Source: Bryoerythrophyllum caledonicum (Eukaryota > Streptophyta > Bryopsida > Pottiales > Pottiaceae). Taken from it: a stretch of DNA of 64,000 nucleotides. The DNA lies in assembly GCA_963971425.1 (NCBI GenBank), contig OZ020521.1:3102501-3166500 (forward strand), given 5' to 3'. Positions 22,806 to 32,635 of this stretch are shown here, one piece after another. Both the position numbers and the translations under genes were made by a program. The number at the start of each line of letters is the position of its first letter. Position 1 is the first letter of the stretch. The notes beneath the pieces are model-generated. The model ran no database searches, was not told the DNA's origin, and saw nothing but the letters and a program-made list of their open reading frames with translations.

Positions 22806-23734
22806 TTCGCAAATTCGTGAATCTTTGCACTTTGGTAGTGGGCCGGTTGAACAGGGATTAGCACCGCGCGGGTCAACCGACGTCGAAGGTGTCATGCCGA
22901 TGGCCTCACAGGTGGTATTGGCAACCACGGTGAGTGGAACATCGACTGTCGAATTGGACAGAGGGAACCGTGGCGCTGCGAAGGAGACCAATTCCGGGCT
23001 TCCTCGTCGTGATCAACGTCTGGCAACCACGGTAAGTTCAAATCCCTCACCGTTTCCAGTTTGCATATCCCAACGCTTGCTCAGTTTGTCGAGACCGGTC
23101 CAGTCCAGTCAAGTCGTCGAATTCTTTGTAACGGAGGGGAGAGCGATTCTAAAATGGTCACCTGGAGTACTGGTAGTGGTAGTACCCACTCGGTGGTTTA
23201 GCCAATTGCTGTAAGCCTTCGCTCAAAAGCACCTGCACACCCGCGGTAAGCTGGTGCACGTCGGCTCCGGGCACACCAGCCACTCTCCGATACTTCGAGC
23301 GGTCCAGGTCAATGAGACGCAGCGCAAGTCAAGCAGGAGGAGGCATCATCAGCCCCGCCGTCGTCTTGTTCGACCTGAAGTTCGTCCTTGCAGATAGTGG
23401 TCTTGTTTGTCGTCTTGTTCGTTTGTTTGATGAATAAAGAGCTAGGCAGCGAGGCCAAGGTTGACCGACAGACCTCGATCTGATCTTCGAAGGCAGGTGC
23501 CTCTCTCTTACTTCCTGACTTTCTCTGAAACTCGAACGATCTTCGACTAAGACTCGAGCAGCAAGTCGAAGAGGAAGTGCAAAACTGATGTTGGTAGTAC
23601 GTGATCATGAAACTCCTGAGGATTTGAAGTAAATAGAGGTATCGAATGTTCATGAGGTCACATCCCGAAGGTTGTAGCTCTGAAGGAGAGCGAGGACGGG
23701 CTGCGAGTGGTCGATCGAAGTCAACCTCAGGATC
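22806..23734 (+). other. inner part of the piggyBac element between ORFs
   Basis: No long ORF in the transposase frame. Two near-identical 10-bp words, GGCAACCACG, are each followed by a splice-donor-like GTGAGT or GTAAGT (22921-22934 and 23021-23036). This would fit introns in the upstream part of the transcript, but no exon chain could be established. Confidence 0.4.
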
Positions 23735-26391
23735 ATGGTGGTCGATTGGAGTCCTGATTACATCAATTGTTGTTCTCTACTAACTGCGTGGTTGTGTGTT
23801 TTGTGGCAGATGGATGAAGGCGGTAGGAATCGTGGCGCCGGGCAGGAGGAGGAGGGTAGGCAGCGTCGCTCCATCTTCGACCAGCAGGAGGACATCGGCA
23901 GCTCAGAACCATCGGGTCATGCCTTCGACCAAAGGTTAGTCATCCCTGCCGGCATAGGGCGTTCCGTCCGCCAGAGGCTGGAGGTCGGCAGCTCCGGGTA
24001 GATTGTCTTGGAACAATCTGTTACTGTAGTGAGTCCGGTACCAGCTAGGGAAGACACTAGCAGCTTGCAGCCAGAGACTTCAAAGAGGAAGAAAATGGGC
24101 ACTTCAGGTAAGTCTCTCCACCCCCTTGGTCAAACTACAAGTGCAACCGCAGTGGATTCTCTCCTGGAGAATCCTAATGCTGGTTTTGGTGGGCTTTTGC
24201 AGGTTGAGCATGGAGATGAAGAACACGTGGATTTATTGTTGGAGGCATTAGAAGATATAGATGTTTGTAATTTAGATGCTCAAACTCAAAGTGATTTTGA
24301 GTTATTATGGGCCAATTCTTCATTGCCTACTAGAAATATGACACTAACAAGTGACAAAACTACCCCTTTGCATATGCCCTTGTTTGATCTTGGTTGCCTC
24401 GGGAGATGTGTGATTGTCCCCAAGTGTGAGTTGATTGATTTGCAAATTCCATTAGATAGTGATGCTCAATACCTTGATTTGTTTTGGGGCACGGTTGTAG
24501 ATGAATTCTATGACCCAATGCTTGCCATTGATATGCTAAAAGTATTGTTGTTTGGACCATGGGGGACATTTTGTGTACCTGAGGCCGTGGTAAAATTTGT
24601 AGATGAAAACGGTGTGTATGGTAGGGTAAGTGAGGTTCAACTTTGGGGTTCTAGACTTAGAACCCCAAGTCCATCCAAGAACGACTCTTCCGATTGTACA
24701 TATTACCCCGGACAATCGGAATCTCAAATTTCACATGACATGGATAAATTAGAGAGTTTGGAATTGACCCCAAATTCCAAGAAGTGGTTTATAAACAACT
24801 CTAATGCAACAAATGAGTTAGGTTTAGGATGTGATTTGACTTTTACCGAATTTTGTAATTTACCGGTCCATGAACGTTTTGCCCCTGGGATGTGGAATTC
24901 ACCTAGTAATCAAATTCCCCCCTTCATTGGTTAGGGGGCAACCAAGGTTTGGTTGACCCCTTGACCCTATGCCAAAATCCCCTAGACTTTTTTATGTTGT
25001 TTTGGCCTAACTCCATGTTGGTGAGAATTGTTAGAATGTCTAATTTATACGCCGCATCAAGCAATGAGGAAGGCAAGACCCGTGGAGGAGCCCGGTGGGT
25101 CCCGTTGACGGTAAAAGAGCTACTAACTTTTTTTGGTATACTTATGCTAATGGCTACTAAAAAATTACCTAATGTTAGATTACATTGGTCAAAATCTTTT
25201 GATGAGTTATTTCTAACCAAATCAATTACTAAGTGCATGAGTAGAAATAGATTTGAGGACATTTTGAGATGTTTGCACTTAGTTGATAATAAAAATGTTA
25301 CTACGGATAAATCTAGCCCTAATTACAACAAGTTAGCAAAAACGGAATGGTTAGTGACTAAACATAATAATTTATGTTCTTTGTATTACAACCCTGAGCA
25401 AAATGTATGCGTAGACGAAATGATGATCAAGTATACCGGTAAGTATGCTCCCATTCGCCAATATATGAAAGCAAAACCTACGCAATATGGTTTTAAAATG
25501 TGGTGTTTGGCTAACTGTGAGTCTAAGTATGTGCAAAAGATCAAAATTTATTGCGGGGCGAGCGATTCTCAAGAGGAGGGCAACGTCGGCGGGAGAGTGG
25601 TGCTAAATCTCATGTCCGGTTTGGAAGGTAAGGGCCACATTGTCACATGTGACAATTTTTTTACCTCACCGGCTTTATTTTGGTCTTTGTTGGAGCGTGG
25701 CATATTTGCCACGGGAACTTGTAGGACAAACCGAATCGGGTGGCCTCAAGCGCTCACTAACTCGCCCAAGGGATCTCGGGGACAACTTTGGTACCGGGTG
25801 CACGCAAGCGGGCGGATGTGCGCCGTTACATGGTATGATAATAAACCCGTGTCATTGCTTTCGACCGCATGTAGTCCAATTGATACTTCAAAATCTTTGT
25901 TTATATCTCGGTGGCATTTGCGGGGTTATATTCAAATCCCCGCGTCCCCGGTTTTGTTGCATTATCAAGAACATATGAGAGGTGTTGATGTCCATGATCA
26001 ATTGCGGGGTTATTATTCTTTGCAAAGAAGGGATCACAAATGGTGGCATAAAATATTTTTTCATATTTTAGATCAATCGTTTTTGAATGCCTATATTTTG
26101 TATAAAAAAGCCATGGTAAGTAGAGGGTCTACCCCTATGTCGCATTTACAATTCTACGTTGAAATTGCTAATGTGTTGACCGAGATGCCCGTAGAAAAGC
26201 CGACATGTATGCCCGGGGCGACGGTTTCGAATCCCGGAAAATTGCATTACACGATGGCTTGGAGTGGTCATGGAAAGCGTCATCGGCAAAAGTGCCTGGT
26301 ATGTAAGAAAATTCGCCAATGGTATTGCCCTACTTGCAATGTTTCCGTTTGCATGGGGGAATGCTTTGTGATTCACCATAGCAAATCGTGA
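23735..26391 (+). pseudogene. piggyBac transposase, interrupted by a stop codon and a frameshift
   Basis: Frame 1 opens with ATG 23735, has TAG 23999-24001, then is open to 24934. Frame 2 is open from 24910 to the TGA at 26389-26391. Moving from frame 1 to frame 2 needs a -1 shift, best placed at the six-C run 24917-24922. Frame 2 has the DDE_Tnp_1_7 fold with the DDD triad: VDEMMIKYTG (Asp codon 25414-25416), TCDNFFTS (25651-25653) and RGVDVHDQL (25987-25989). A C-terminal Cys-rich zinc-binding motif with C-x2-C-x7-C-x2-C-x4-C-x3-C and two His follows. The acidic N-terminal part (LLEALEDIDVCNLDAQ) is usual for the family. The stop might be removed by splicing (GTTAGT at about 23936 to an AG at about 24050), which keeps frame. 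Confidence 0.9.
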
Positions 26392-26902
26392 CATATAAAT
26401 TATTTGATTTGATTTTTCTAACCCTCCAATGTTTAGTGTAGAATTTATAACACCATGCGTTTTATCCTAACCGTGTCTTTTGTATTTCCCATCAATTCCC
26501 ATCAATAAAGTATACATTATGCCATATATAAGTCTTTATGATTTTATGTGAGTCTTCCTGATGTGTGAGCCATATGTGAGTCTTCCTTTTAGTTGCACTT
26601 CGAAAGCTCCCAGTGAATAGTGCCACTGAGAGCCTGAGCGCATGTTCTGCCTCCGGGCTTCATCGGGTTCCCCTGGTTCTCGAGCGTTCGAACGCGTTCC
26701 CGAGCGTTCCTGCCAACTGCCCCACCCGCCCGATTCCAACTTGCGATGTCGGGCTCCGATGAGTGAACCCGCTGCGTCGCTCTCCCGCGTGAGTCCCTGC
26801 ACGATTCTCCGCCTGGTCTGAGAGGGCCCGATCCCACCTCCAAACCCTGCCCGATCCGCTCCAGATTCTCATTATATGCTCCGGGCTGCCCGCTTTTGGA
26901 GC

Positions 26903-26918
26903 CCTGGGCGTTTAAGGG
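26903..26918 (-). repeat. right TIR of the piggyBac element
   Basis: CCTGGGCGTTTAAGGG, the exact inverse of the left TIR, followed by TTAA 26919-26922. Confidence 0.93.
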
Positions 26919-26922
26919 TTAA

Positions 26923-27315
26923 GGTGTGTTGGGACTGATGGTGCGGGGTTAGTGTAAATGTATTCAATGCCTAGGTTTCGTGCTGTGTTGTGAATTGTAG
27001 GTAGTTGTTCGACATTTCCTATGGTGTTGTTTTGGTGATGTATACATAGGATTTGTAGGTTAGATGGTTCAATGTGTTGTTTAGGAGATGATTTATTAAT
27101 GGTAGGTTTGGTGTATATAATGGTATCGGCGTCAAAGAGTGTAATAATATGAATATCAGGAAATGGCCCTGTAAATGGTGTATTGTTTGTGTACCAATTA
27201 ATGTCTGGGGCAAATATGAAGGTTTTATTGTTGGGGTGTTGTTGTGCAGTTAATCTGGCCCAGTGTATAGCTTGTTGAATGTCTGTGTGTGTGTGGGGAT
27301 GGGCAAGTCCTGTAC
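26923..27315 (-). pseudogene. LINE ORF2, part upstream of RNase H
   Basis: Minus-strand text reads PFPDIHIITLFDAD, then after a one-base frameshift GNVEQLPTIHNTARNLGIEY up to the piggyBac target. It corresponds to copy 2 at about 53340-53640 (PFPDSHIIALYEAN). Confidence 0.75.
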
Positions 27316-28424
27316 CCTAATTTTGTGATACCCTAATTTTGTCATTTTCCTAAAAAATACAAATGTTGGAGATTTGACAAAAACCCACAAAACCCTAGTG
27401 GTGCAATGTGTAGAGAAGCACTCTAAACCTATGATACAACTCAAAAACTTTCAAAATTTTGAAAAACAAGCTCTAAAACCCTAGATCTAGATCTCAAATC
27501 TTCAAACCCTAGTTGCCTTCTTGTGGCAAGATTCACATGGCTCGAACTTGTGCATGGTCGCCAATGTTAAAGGGAGGTTGATCTACAAACTCTCTTCTAC
27601 ATAAATCCTAGAAACCCTAATGAAACCCTAATTTGCTTAAAACACTTCATACAACCTCAAATCACATCGGATTTTATTGGTTAGCTCATAGTTTGTACAT
27701 AGTAAAGTCTCCAAACCTCAATGTAACCTTAAAAAAAAACTCTAAAATCTCCTCAAACTCTAATGTGTCTAAGCTCTAGCTCCAAGCTCTAAGAGAGAAA
27801 GAGAGCTCCCCAACTCCTCCCACATGTGCACCAAACCCTAACTGGCTTCATCCGACGGATGGACACTGGACTGGATGAAAGCCATCTGAGTGTCCATATT
27901 CATCCAATTGACGGATGAAATTGGTCAAGACGGAAATCATCCGCCAGTCCGGGTTTCATCCGGCTAGTCCAGTGGATGAAACACTGTCCAGGAAGGAAAT
28001 CATCCGCCTGTTAAGGTTCATCCAGTGGAGAGCTAAAAACTCATCCGGTGATCAAAAAGAAAATTACTACCTGGGTCCTCTAGTCCTGGTTCTCCGCTTA
28101 ACACCATGCATTATAGGGGTAGCACCTTGATATTACATGGGTAATCACCTGGACAAAAACTTTATATTTTCCAAAATTTTGGACACCTCTCCATTTTGAA
28201 TTCATTATGTACAAAAGCGACCACAACGTAGGGTATAAGAAGCAAAATGGAAGAGATTAATGGACTAGGTAATTAAAAAACTGGCAAGGTAATGGGGTAT
28301 ATCCACATGTCACTACCCACCAAGCTACGGAGGGAGGTACTAGCTTTTGATTCACTACTTTTGAATTACCAAACATAAATTATCTCTTGAATGCAAACCA
28401 CTTTGAGTCATTGTGTAGATGTAT
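27316..28424. other. non-coding stretch with CATCC/GGATGA array
   Basis: It starts with two copies of ACCCTAATTTTGT (27317 and 27333). At 27846-28060 short words CATCC (seven times) and GGATGA or GGATGG (four times) recur on both strands at irregular spacing, able to form several small hairpins. 28114-28245 is copy 2 of the dispersed repeat at 6033-6150. No gene recognised. Confidence 0.5.
28114..28245. repeat. dispersed repeat, copy 2
   Basis: It matches 6033-6150 with substitutions and small gaps, in the same orientation. Confidence 0.55.
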
Positions 28425-29395
28425 GGGCCGGTTTATACTTGGGGCCGGATTGAGGGCCGGCCGGAACTCTCCAAGTTTCAACCAATAGGGTCTCTCAATC
28501 TCTCAAAATCTAACCCAAGAGCTTTATACTTGGGGCCGGCCGGAACTACATTTCATCCTACGTGTCGCCTTAGGTAGCATGGTTTTGGCGCCAAACCTTC
28601 CAGCCCCAACGGAGCAATCAGGACGAGGTTTGGAGTGGCCCAAACTCCCATCTAGGGCCGGATTTGGTTCCTTCGTTGGAACATTCAAATCGCTACCCGT
28701 CAATTAATAAAAAAAATAAAATTATAAGTATTTTTGTACTTTTTATTTTGAAAAAATAACTTTTTATTTTGAAAAAATTAAAATTTAATTAATTAATTAA
28801 TTAATTAATTTTAAAATTTGAAAAAGTAAAAATACTCCTTCTTTTTGGATATGCACCCAAAAAATGGGATTTGGTCAAATAAAGTAAATAAAACTCTTTT
28901 TTCCAATAGTCAGAATAGGAAGAGGAATTAGAAGTTGCATATATATGAAAAAAAAAATTCTTTTATTTTAGACCTATCAAAAATAAGAGAAAAGGGAATT
29001 TTTTTATGAAAATAGAAAAAATACTCTTATTTATTTTTTATTTTAAATGTAGTAAGGAAAGAAAACATGTAAAGTAAATATATGAAACCTGTTTTTCTTT
29101 AAACTAGGAAAGAAACAAAGACAAAAGCTTGACACACGTGCTTCTATAATTTTTAGTTGAGCCTTATGAAAATCTAAGACACTTAAAAATTGGAAATTTA
29201 GCCCTAGAATCCGGCCCCAACACTTTACATTGACTAGGGCCAAGATGATGAATTTGAAATCCGGCCCTAGAATCCGGCCTCAATGCTTTACATTAGTTGG
29301 GGCCGGATGGAAGAATTGGGGCCGGATTGAAGGCCGGATTGAAGGCATATCTGACCGGCCTTCCATCCGACCCCAGGCCTAATGTAAACCGGCCC
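28425..29395. mobile_element. TIR element with GGGCCGGTTTA ends (Harbinger/Tourist-like)
   Basis: The left end GGGCCGGTTTATACTTGG matches the inverted right end GGGCCGGTTTACATTAGG. The flanks are TAT and TTA, close to the TWA targets of PIF/Harbinger elements. Words with GGGGCCGG recur near both ends in both orientations. The middle is very AT-rich with an AATT-repeat (28788-28813). No coding capacity. Length 971 bp. Confidence 0.65.
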
Positions 29396-30769
29396 TTACA
29401 TGGAATGAACATGGCCTGTTAAAGCAAAACAGTCTAACAGTCTCAAGTGCCATTCCACAAACCCAAAAGGCCATCATATATTCATTCGTTCTGGAATGTT
29501 ATGAACCTCTTTTCACATCGGCATTTGCCATGACAAGTGTGTACTCAACAGGCTACAGCCATCACCTTCAGTTTTGAGGACTTTGACTTAGCAAATGAAT
29601 GCCAACTTGGAAGCATATTTCACATGACCAGCATAAAATGCCAGTATGCACTATGATGCTTCAACTACTGCAAGGACTTAAAAGCCATGAGCACCTCCAT
29701 CACTTGAAAACCTCAGGCGGAAAAGATCATGGTACTTGCGACGACAAAAGATGTACCTCGTACAACATCTTGACAGAGTTAGCATGACGTCTCCCATTGG
29801 ATAATGATCTATAACACAACATAAAGCTCCATGTGTATGATTTATTTAACCTAAATCTTCAAGAGCATGAGAAGTTCTAGAAGGAAATAGGAAATACTAA
29901 TATAAGGAGTACCCCAGAAAGCAGCGTTGTCTTGACAGACATGCCACCGTCTACATTTGTCTGTTAGCATGTTTGTCAGATAAGCCTCATGTCCATCAAG
30001 GTTGAAAATATTTGAGCATACTTGAGTATATTTGAGTAAATTATGGCGTATTCATAAAATTTTGAGCTATACACTAAGAATGTATTTAATAAAAATTAGG
30101 GACATTTACATTTATCATATCTTTCATGTCTATTGGCGACAACTACTTCATGTCTGTAGAACATTATTTTTGGCAATTGCAAAACTGCCATTGCAATGAA
30201 TATCTGTATGTAAATTGCCTGTAGCTTGAGTGTGCTGAACTTAAATTTCTTTGGAATTGCAGTGAATCAAGCTGCTCTGATTCTGGCTTTCAGAGGAATT
30301 GGAGTTATTATTCCTCTGTTTATGAGGCACAGGGCTTCTGAAATAGCAAGAAACTTGTGCCTGTCTTCAACTCAAAGCTGGAATGAAATGCACCAGGATC
30401 TCTCAACCACGAAATGACAGTGCAAACCAATTGGAAACAAGCACTTACATGCTCTTTTTCACATAGTAACAGCATGATTGACACAACATTATGTCATTCG
30501 GTCCATCTTATGAATTGAAGTTCCACCAATTCTAGAGTGACATCAACTATTGCAATATTCACTGATCATCATACGGCACAAAAGTTTAATAGTACCAACA
30601 TCAGACAATGCTTTCATTGATAAATTGGGTTCTAGCTCTTACAATGATTCCAAAGATGTAGCATCTTATTTGGTGGAAACAGATCCCAAGCTGCAACTCA
30701 TCATCTCATCCAAATCCACACACTAAACTTGAATCTAGTCCATAGCCAGGTCCGCTATTAACCTTCTTA
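29396..30769. other. intergenic stretch without recognised gene
   Basis: Composition is mixed and looks single-copy. The ORF at 30226-30417 has no family features. Nothing further could be supported. Confidence 0.5.
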
Positions 30770-30841
30770 TGATGAATCTGTCAATATTCGGTTAACAAAT
30801 CAAATATACATGTAGTACACCGAATATTGACAGATTCATCA
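30770..30841 (-). repeat. perfect 22-bp inverted repeat (hairpin) in the probable 3' UTR of the polyketide synthase
   Basis: Arms 30770-30791 and 30820-30841 are exact reverse complements, with a 28-nt loop. It begins 147 nt after the polyketide synthase stop codon on the minus strand. Such a stem could be a 3' UTR element, a small foldback element or a small-RNA precursor. Confidence 0.75.
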
Positions 30842-30987
30842 CCATCCAGATTCAATGGTAATCCTGACAAACGTCTCTATACATTAAAACACTTCGACCT
30901 GATCAGGCTTTTATTGTCTCCGTCATGCATCTTAGTTGTTCACGTGATGAATGATTCCTCCGACAGAAGCTGCAGAGCTTTTCAGTT

Positions 30988-32635
30988 CTATGAGTCAGGG
31001 AACTTCAACAGCAACCCCTCCACTGTCACCCCCGGGCCGAATGCAATGGCTGCAGTCCACGGATAGATGGCTTCGTCCACCTTCTTGTCCTTGCGGAGTT
31101 TGTCAAGGACAAACAAGATGGTCGTCGACCCCATGTTCCCATAATCTTTCAGAACGTGTCTGCACAAATGTCATAATCAACGAGTGCAGGCATTTAGGAG
31201 TCACGGTTCTCGAACGATACCTAGGTGATACTGATGTGATACTAGTCTTGTACCGCTGTGATACTTGTATGATATTGAGGCACTCCGGAACAGACAGACA
31301 GTTTCTAGCAACAGTGGCAGTTTAGAAAGCTCTCTATACACGTAAACAGACCTGCAGTGTATTTCAAGACTCAATTCGGCGAGCATAAAACTTAGAACAA
31401 GGTCAACAAGAGCAGAGAATGGCGACAAATTCAGGATGGACATCGATCTAGACAAACCTCGATACGCCGAGCTGCTCAGGTTTGAGTTTGCAGTTCTTCT
31501 CGACCGCATCTACAATGGCCTTGCCTCCAGGATGCACAGCCCAGTTGACAGTCCCATAGCTCAGCTTGGTGTTATGCAAAAGCTCCGTGACAAACGGCCC
31601 CACGTTCTGTCCCACAACAGACGGCACATTTTTCTCCAGCGTGGTGTGCAGTCCCGACTCCAGCAGCCGCGCACCGATGCTCTTCACAGTATCCGGCACC
31701 AGAAACGTCTGCGCGCGGTACACTTCGAAGATGGGCGTTTCCTTCTTCGTGGGAAGCTTCCCGATCACCGCCGCGCCAGCGCCATCGCCAAACAGCATGT
31801 TGAGCAGGAAGGGGCTGAGGTCCAGCAACGGATTCTCCGGGTTGAGCGTCTGCGCGGCGACGGAGTTGACCTCCACGAACACCACGAGGATGCGGCTCGT
31901 GGGATCCGCCTGCGCGATCTCCGCCGCGGTCCGCAGCCCGTTCACCCCGCCGTGGCAGCCCATCAGCGACACGCTGTAGTGTTTCACGCTGGGCTTCAGG
32001 TTGAGCGCGTTGATGAGGCGGAGGTCCAGGGACGGTGACAGGATCATGGAGGTGGAGTACGTGATCAGGTGCGTGATGTCGGCCCGGTCGCCGCCCCAGT
32101 CGCTCAGCGCGCCCTCCGCTGCCTGCTTGCCGATGCACATGGCCACTGGCTCGTAGATGTCGATCCGCTCGCCCAGATTGTTCGCGTGGTACTGCAGCAG
32201 CGACGGGTGCGACTCGTAGATGTCCGGCGAGCATGCCATGTACTTCTGGGATATCCCTGACGCCTTACCTGAAACAGAATTCAGAAAACACGCGAACTCT
32301 TATGACATGCCAGTCCTCATGTGACATGTGAGGGCTTCCTCAACATCAAGGGAAATGTTACTAGTACTTAAGCACTTACAGATGCGGTCTACGAATGTAT
32401 TGGCCAGAGGCATTTCGCCATATCCGAAGACTCGAACGGACAACCTGCCGAACTCCTGCATAAGGTAGCAGTGCTCCGGGTTGGCTGTGGCCATGCCTAA
32501 GACGCAGCTGCGAGAGGGATCCGCCGGAGCTGCTGCTGCGTCAGGAAAAGTCTTGCATGCGGCACTGGTCTGATCCTCGGTCCAGATTATGTCCGGGTTG
32601 CCTGATGACGCAAATTGGTCCGTCGGTGGGGCCAT
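30988..32635 (-). CDS. type III polyketide synthase, divergent from chalcone synthase
   Basis: Minus-strand exons 32635-32380, 32268-31458 and 31159-30988 join in frame to 412 aa (TAG 30988-30990). Type III synthases condense a CoA starter with malonyl-CoA units in one active site. Intron 1 splits the codon of Cys86, the equivalent of Cys60 and the conserved intron site of the plant CHS family. The triad is intact: Cys190 (LMGCHGGVNGLR), His331 (WAVHPGGK), Asn364 (KDYGNMGST). The C-terminus has AFGPGVTVEG in place of GFGPG. The gatekeepers Phe215 and Phe265 of CHS align by hand with Thr226 and Thr294, so chalcone formation is unlikely; a long-chain alkylpyrone or alkylresorcinol activity is possible. 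The N-terminus is about 26 residues longer than alfalfa CHS. Product unknown. Confidence 0.92.

Larger units (their letters stand above)
21994..26918 (+). mobile_element. piggyBac transposon, full length between TIRs
   Basis: It is 4,925 bp, flanked by TTAA on both sides (21990-21993 and 26919-26922), and starts and ends with the 16-bp inverted repeat CCCTTAAACGCCCAGG. The plus strand encodes a piggyBac transposase (23735-26391, with two interruptions) and an unknown ORF (22377-22805). It is inserted in the RNase H region of a LINE, so it is younger than that copy. The sharp ends and perfect TIRs suggest fairly recent insertion. Confidence 0.93.
20399..27315 (-). mobile_element. 5'-truncated LINE (RNase H type), split by a piggyBac element
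   Basis: The LINE parts are 27315-26923 (upstream, with frameshift) and 21989-20399. Across the TTAA target the reading frame runs on: NPAPSVPTHL before and KVNRSKDW after. The 5' part matches copy 2 at about 53340-53640. Similarity stops at about 27315, so the reverse transcriptase part is absent. The 3' limit is uncertain; the element may reach the T-rich tract at 19100. Confidence 0.8.

Noticed and set aside
30226..30417. 63-codon ORF with a hydrophobic stretch
   Set aside because: No splice partners and no recognised family; length is within random expectation.
31436..32038. 200-codon plus-strand ORF opposite the polyketide synthase
   Set aside because: A shadow of exon 2 of the synthase.
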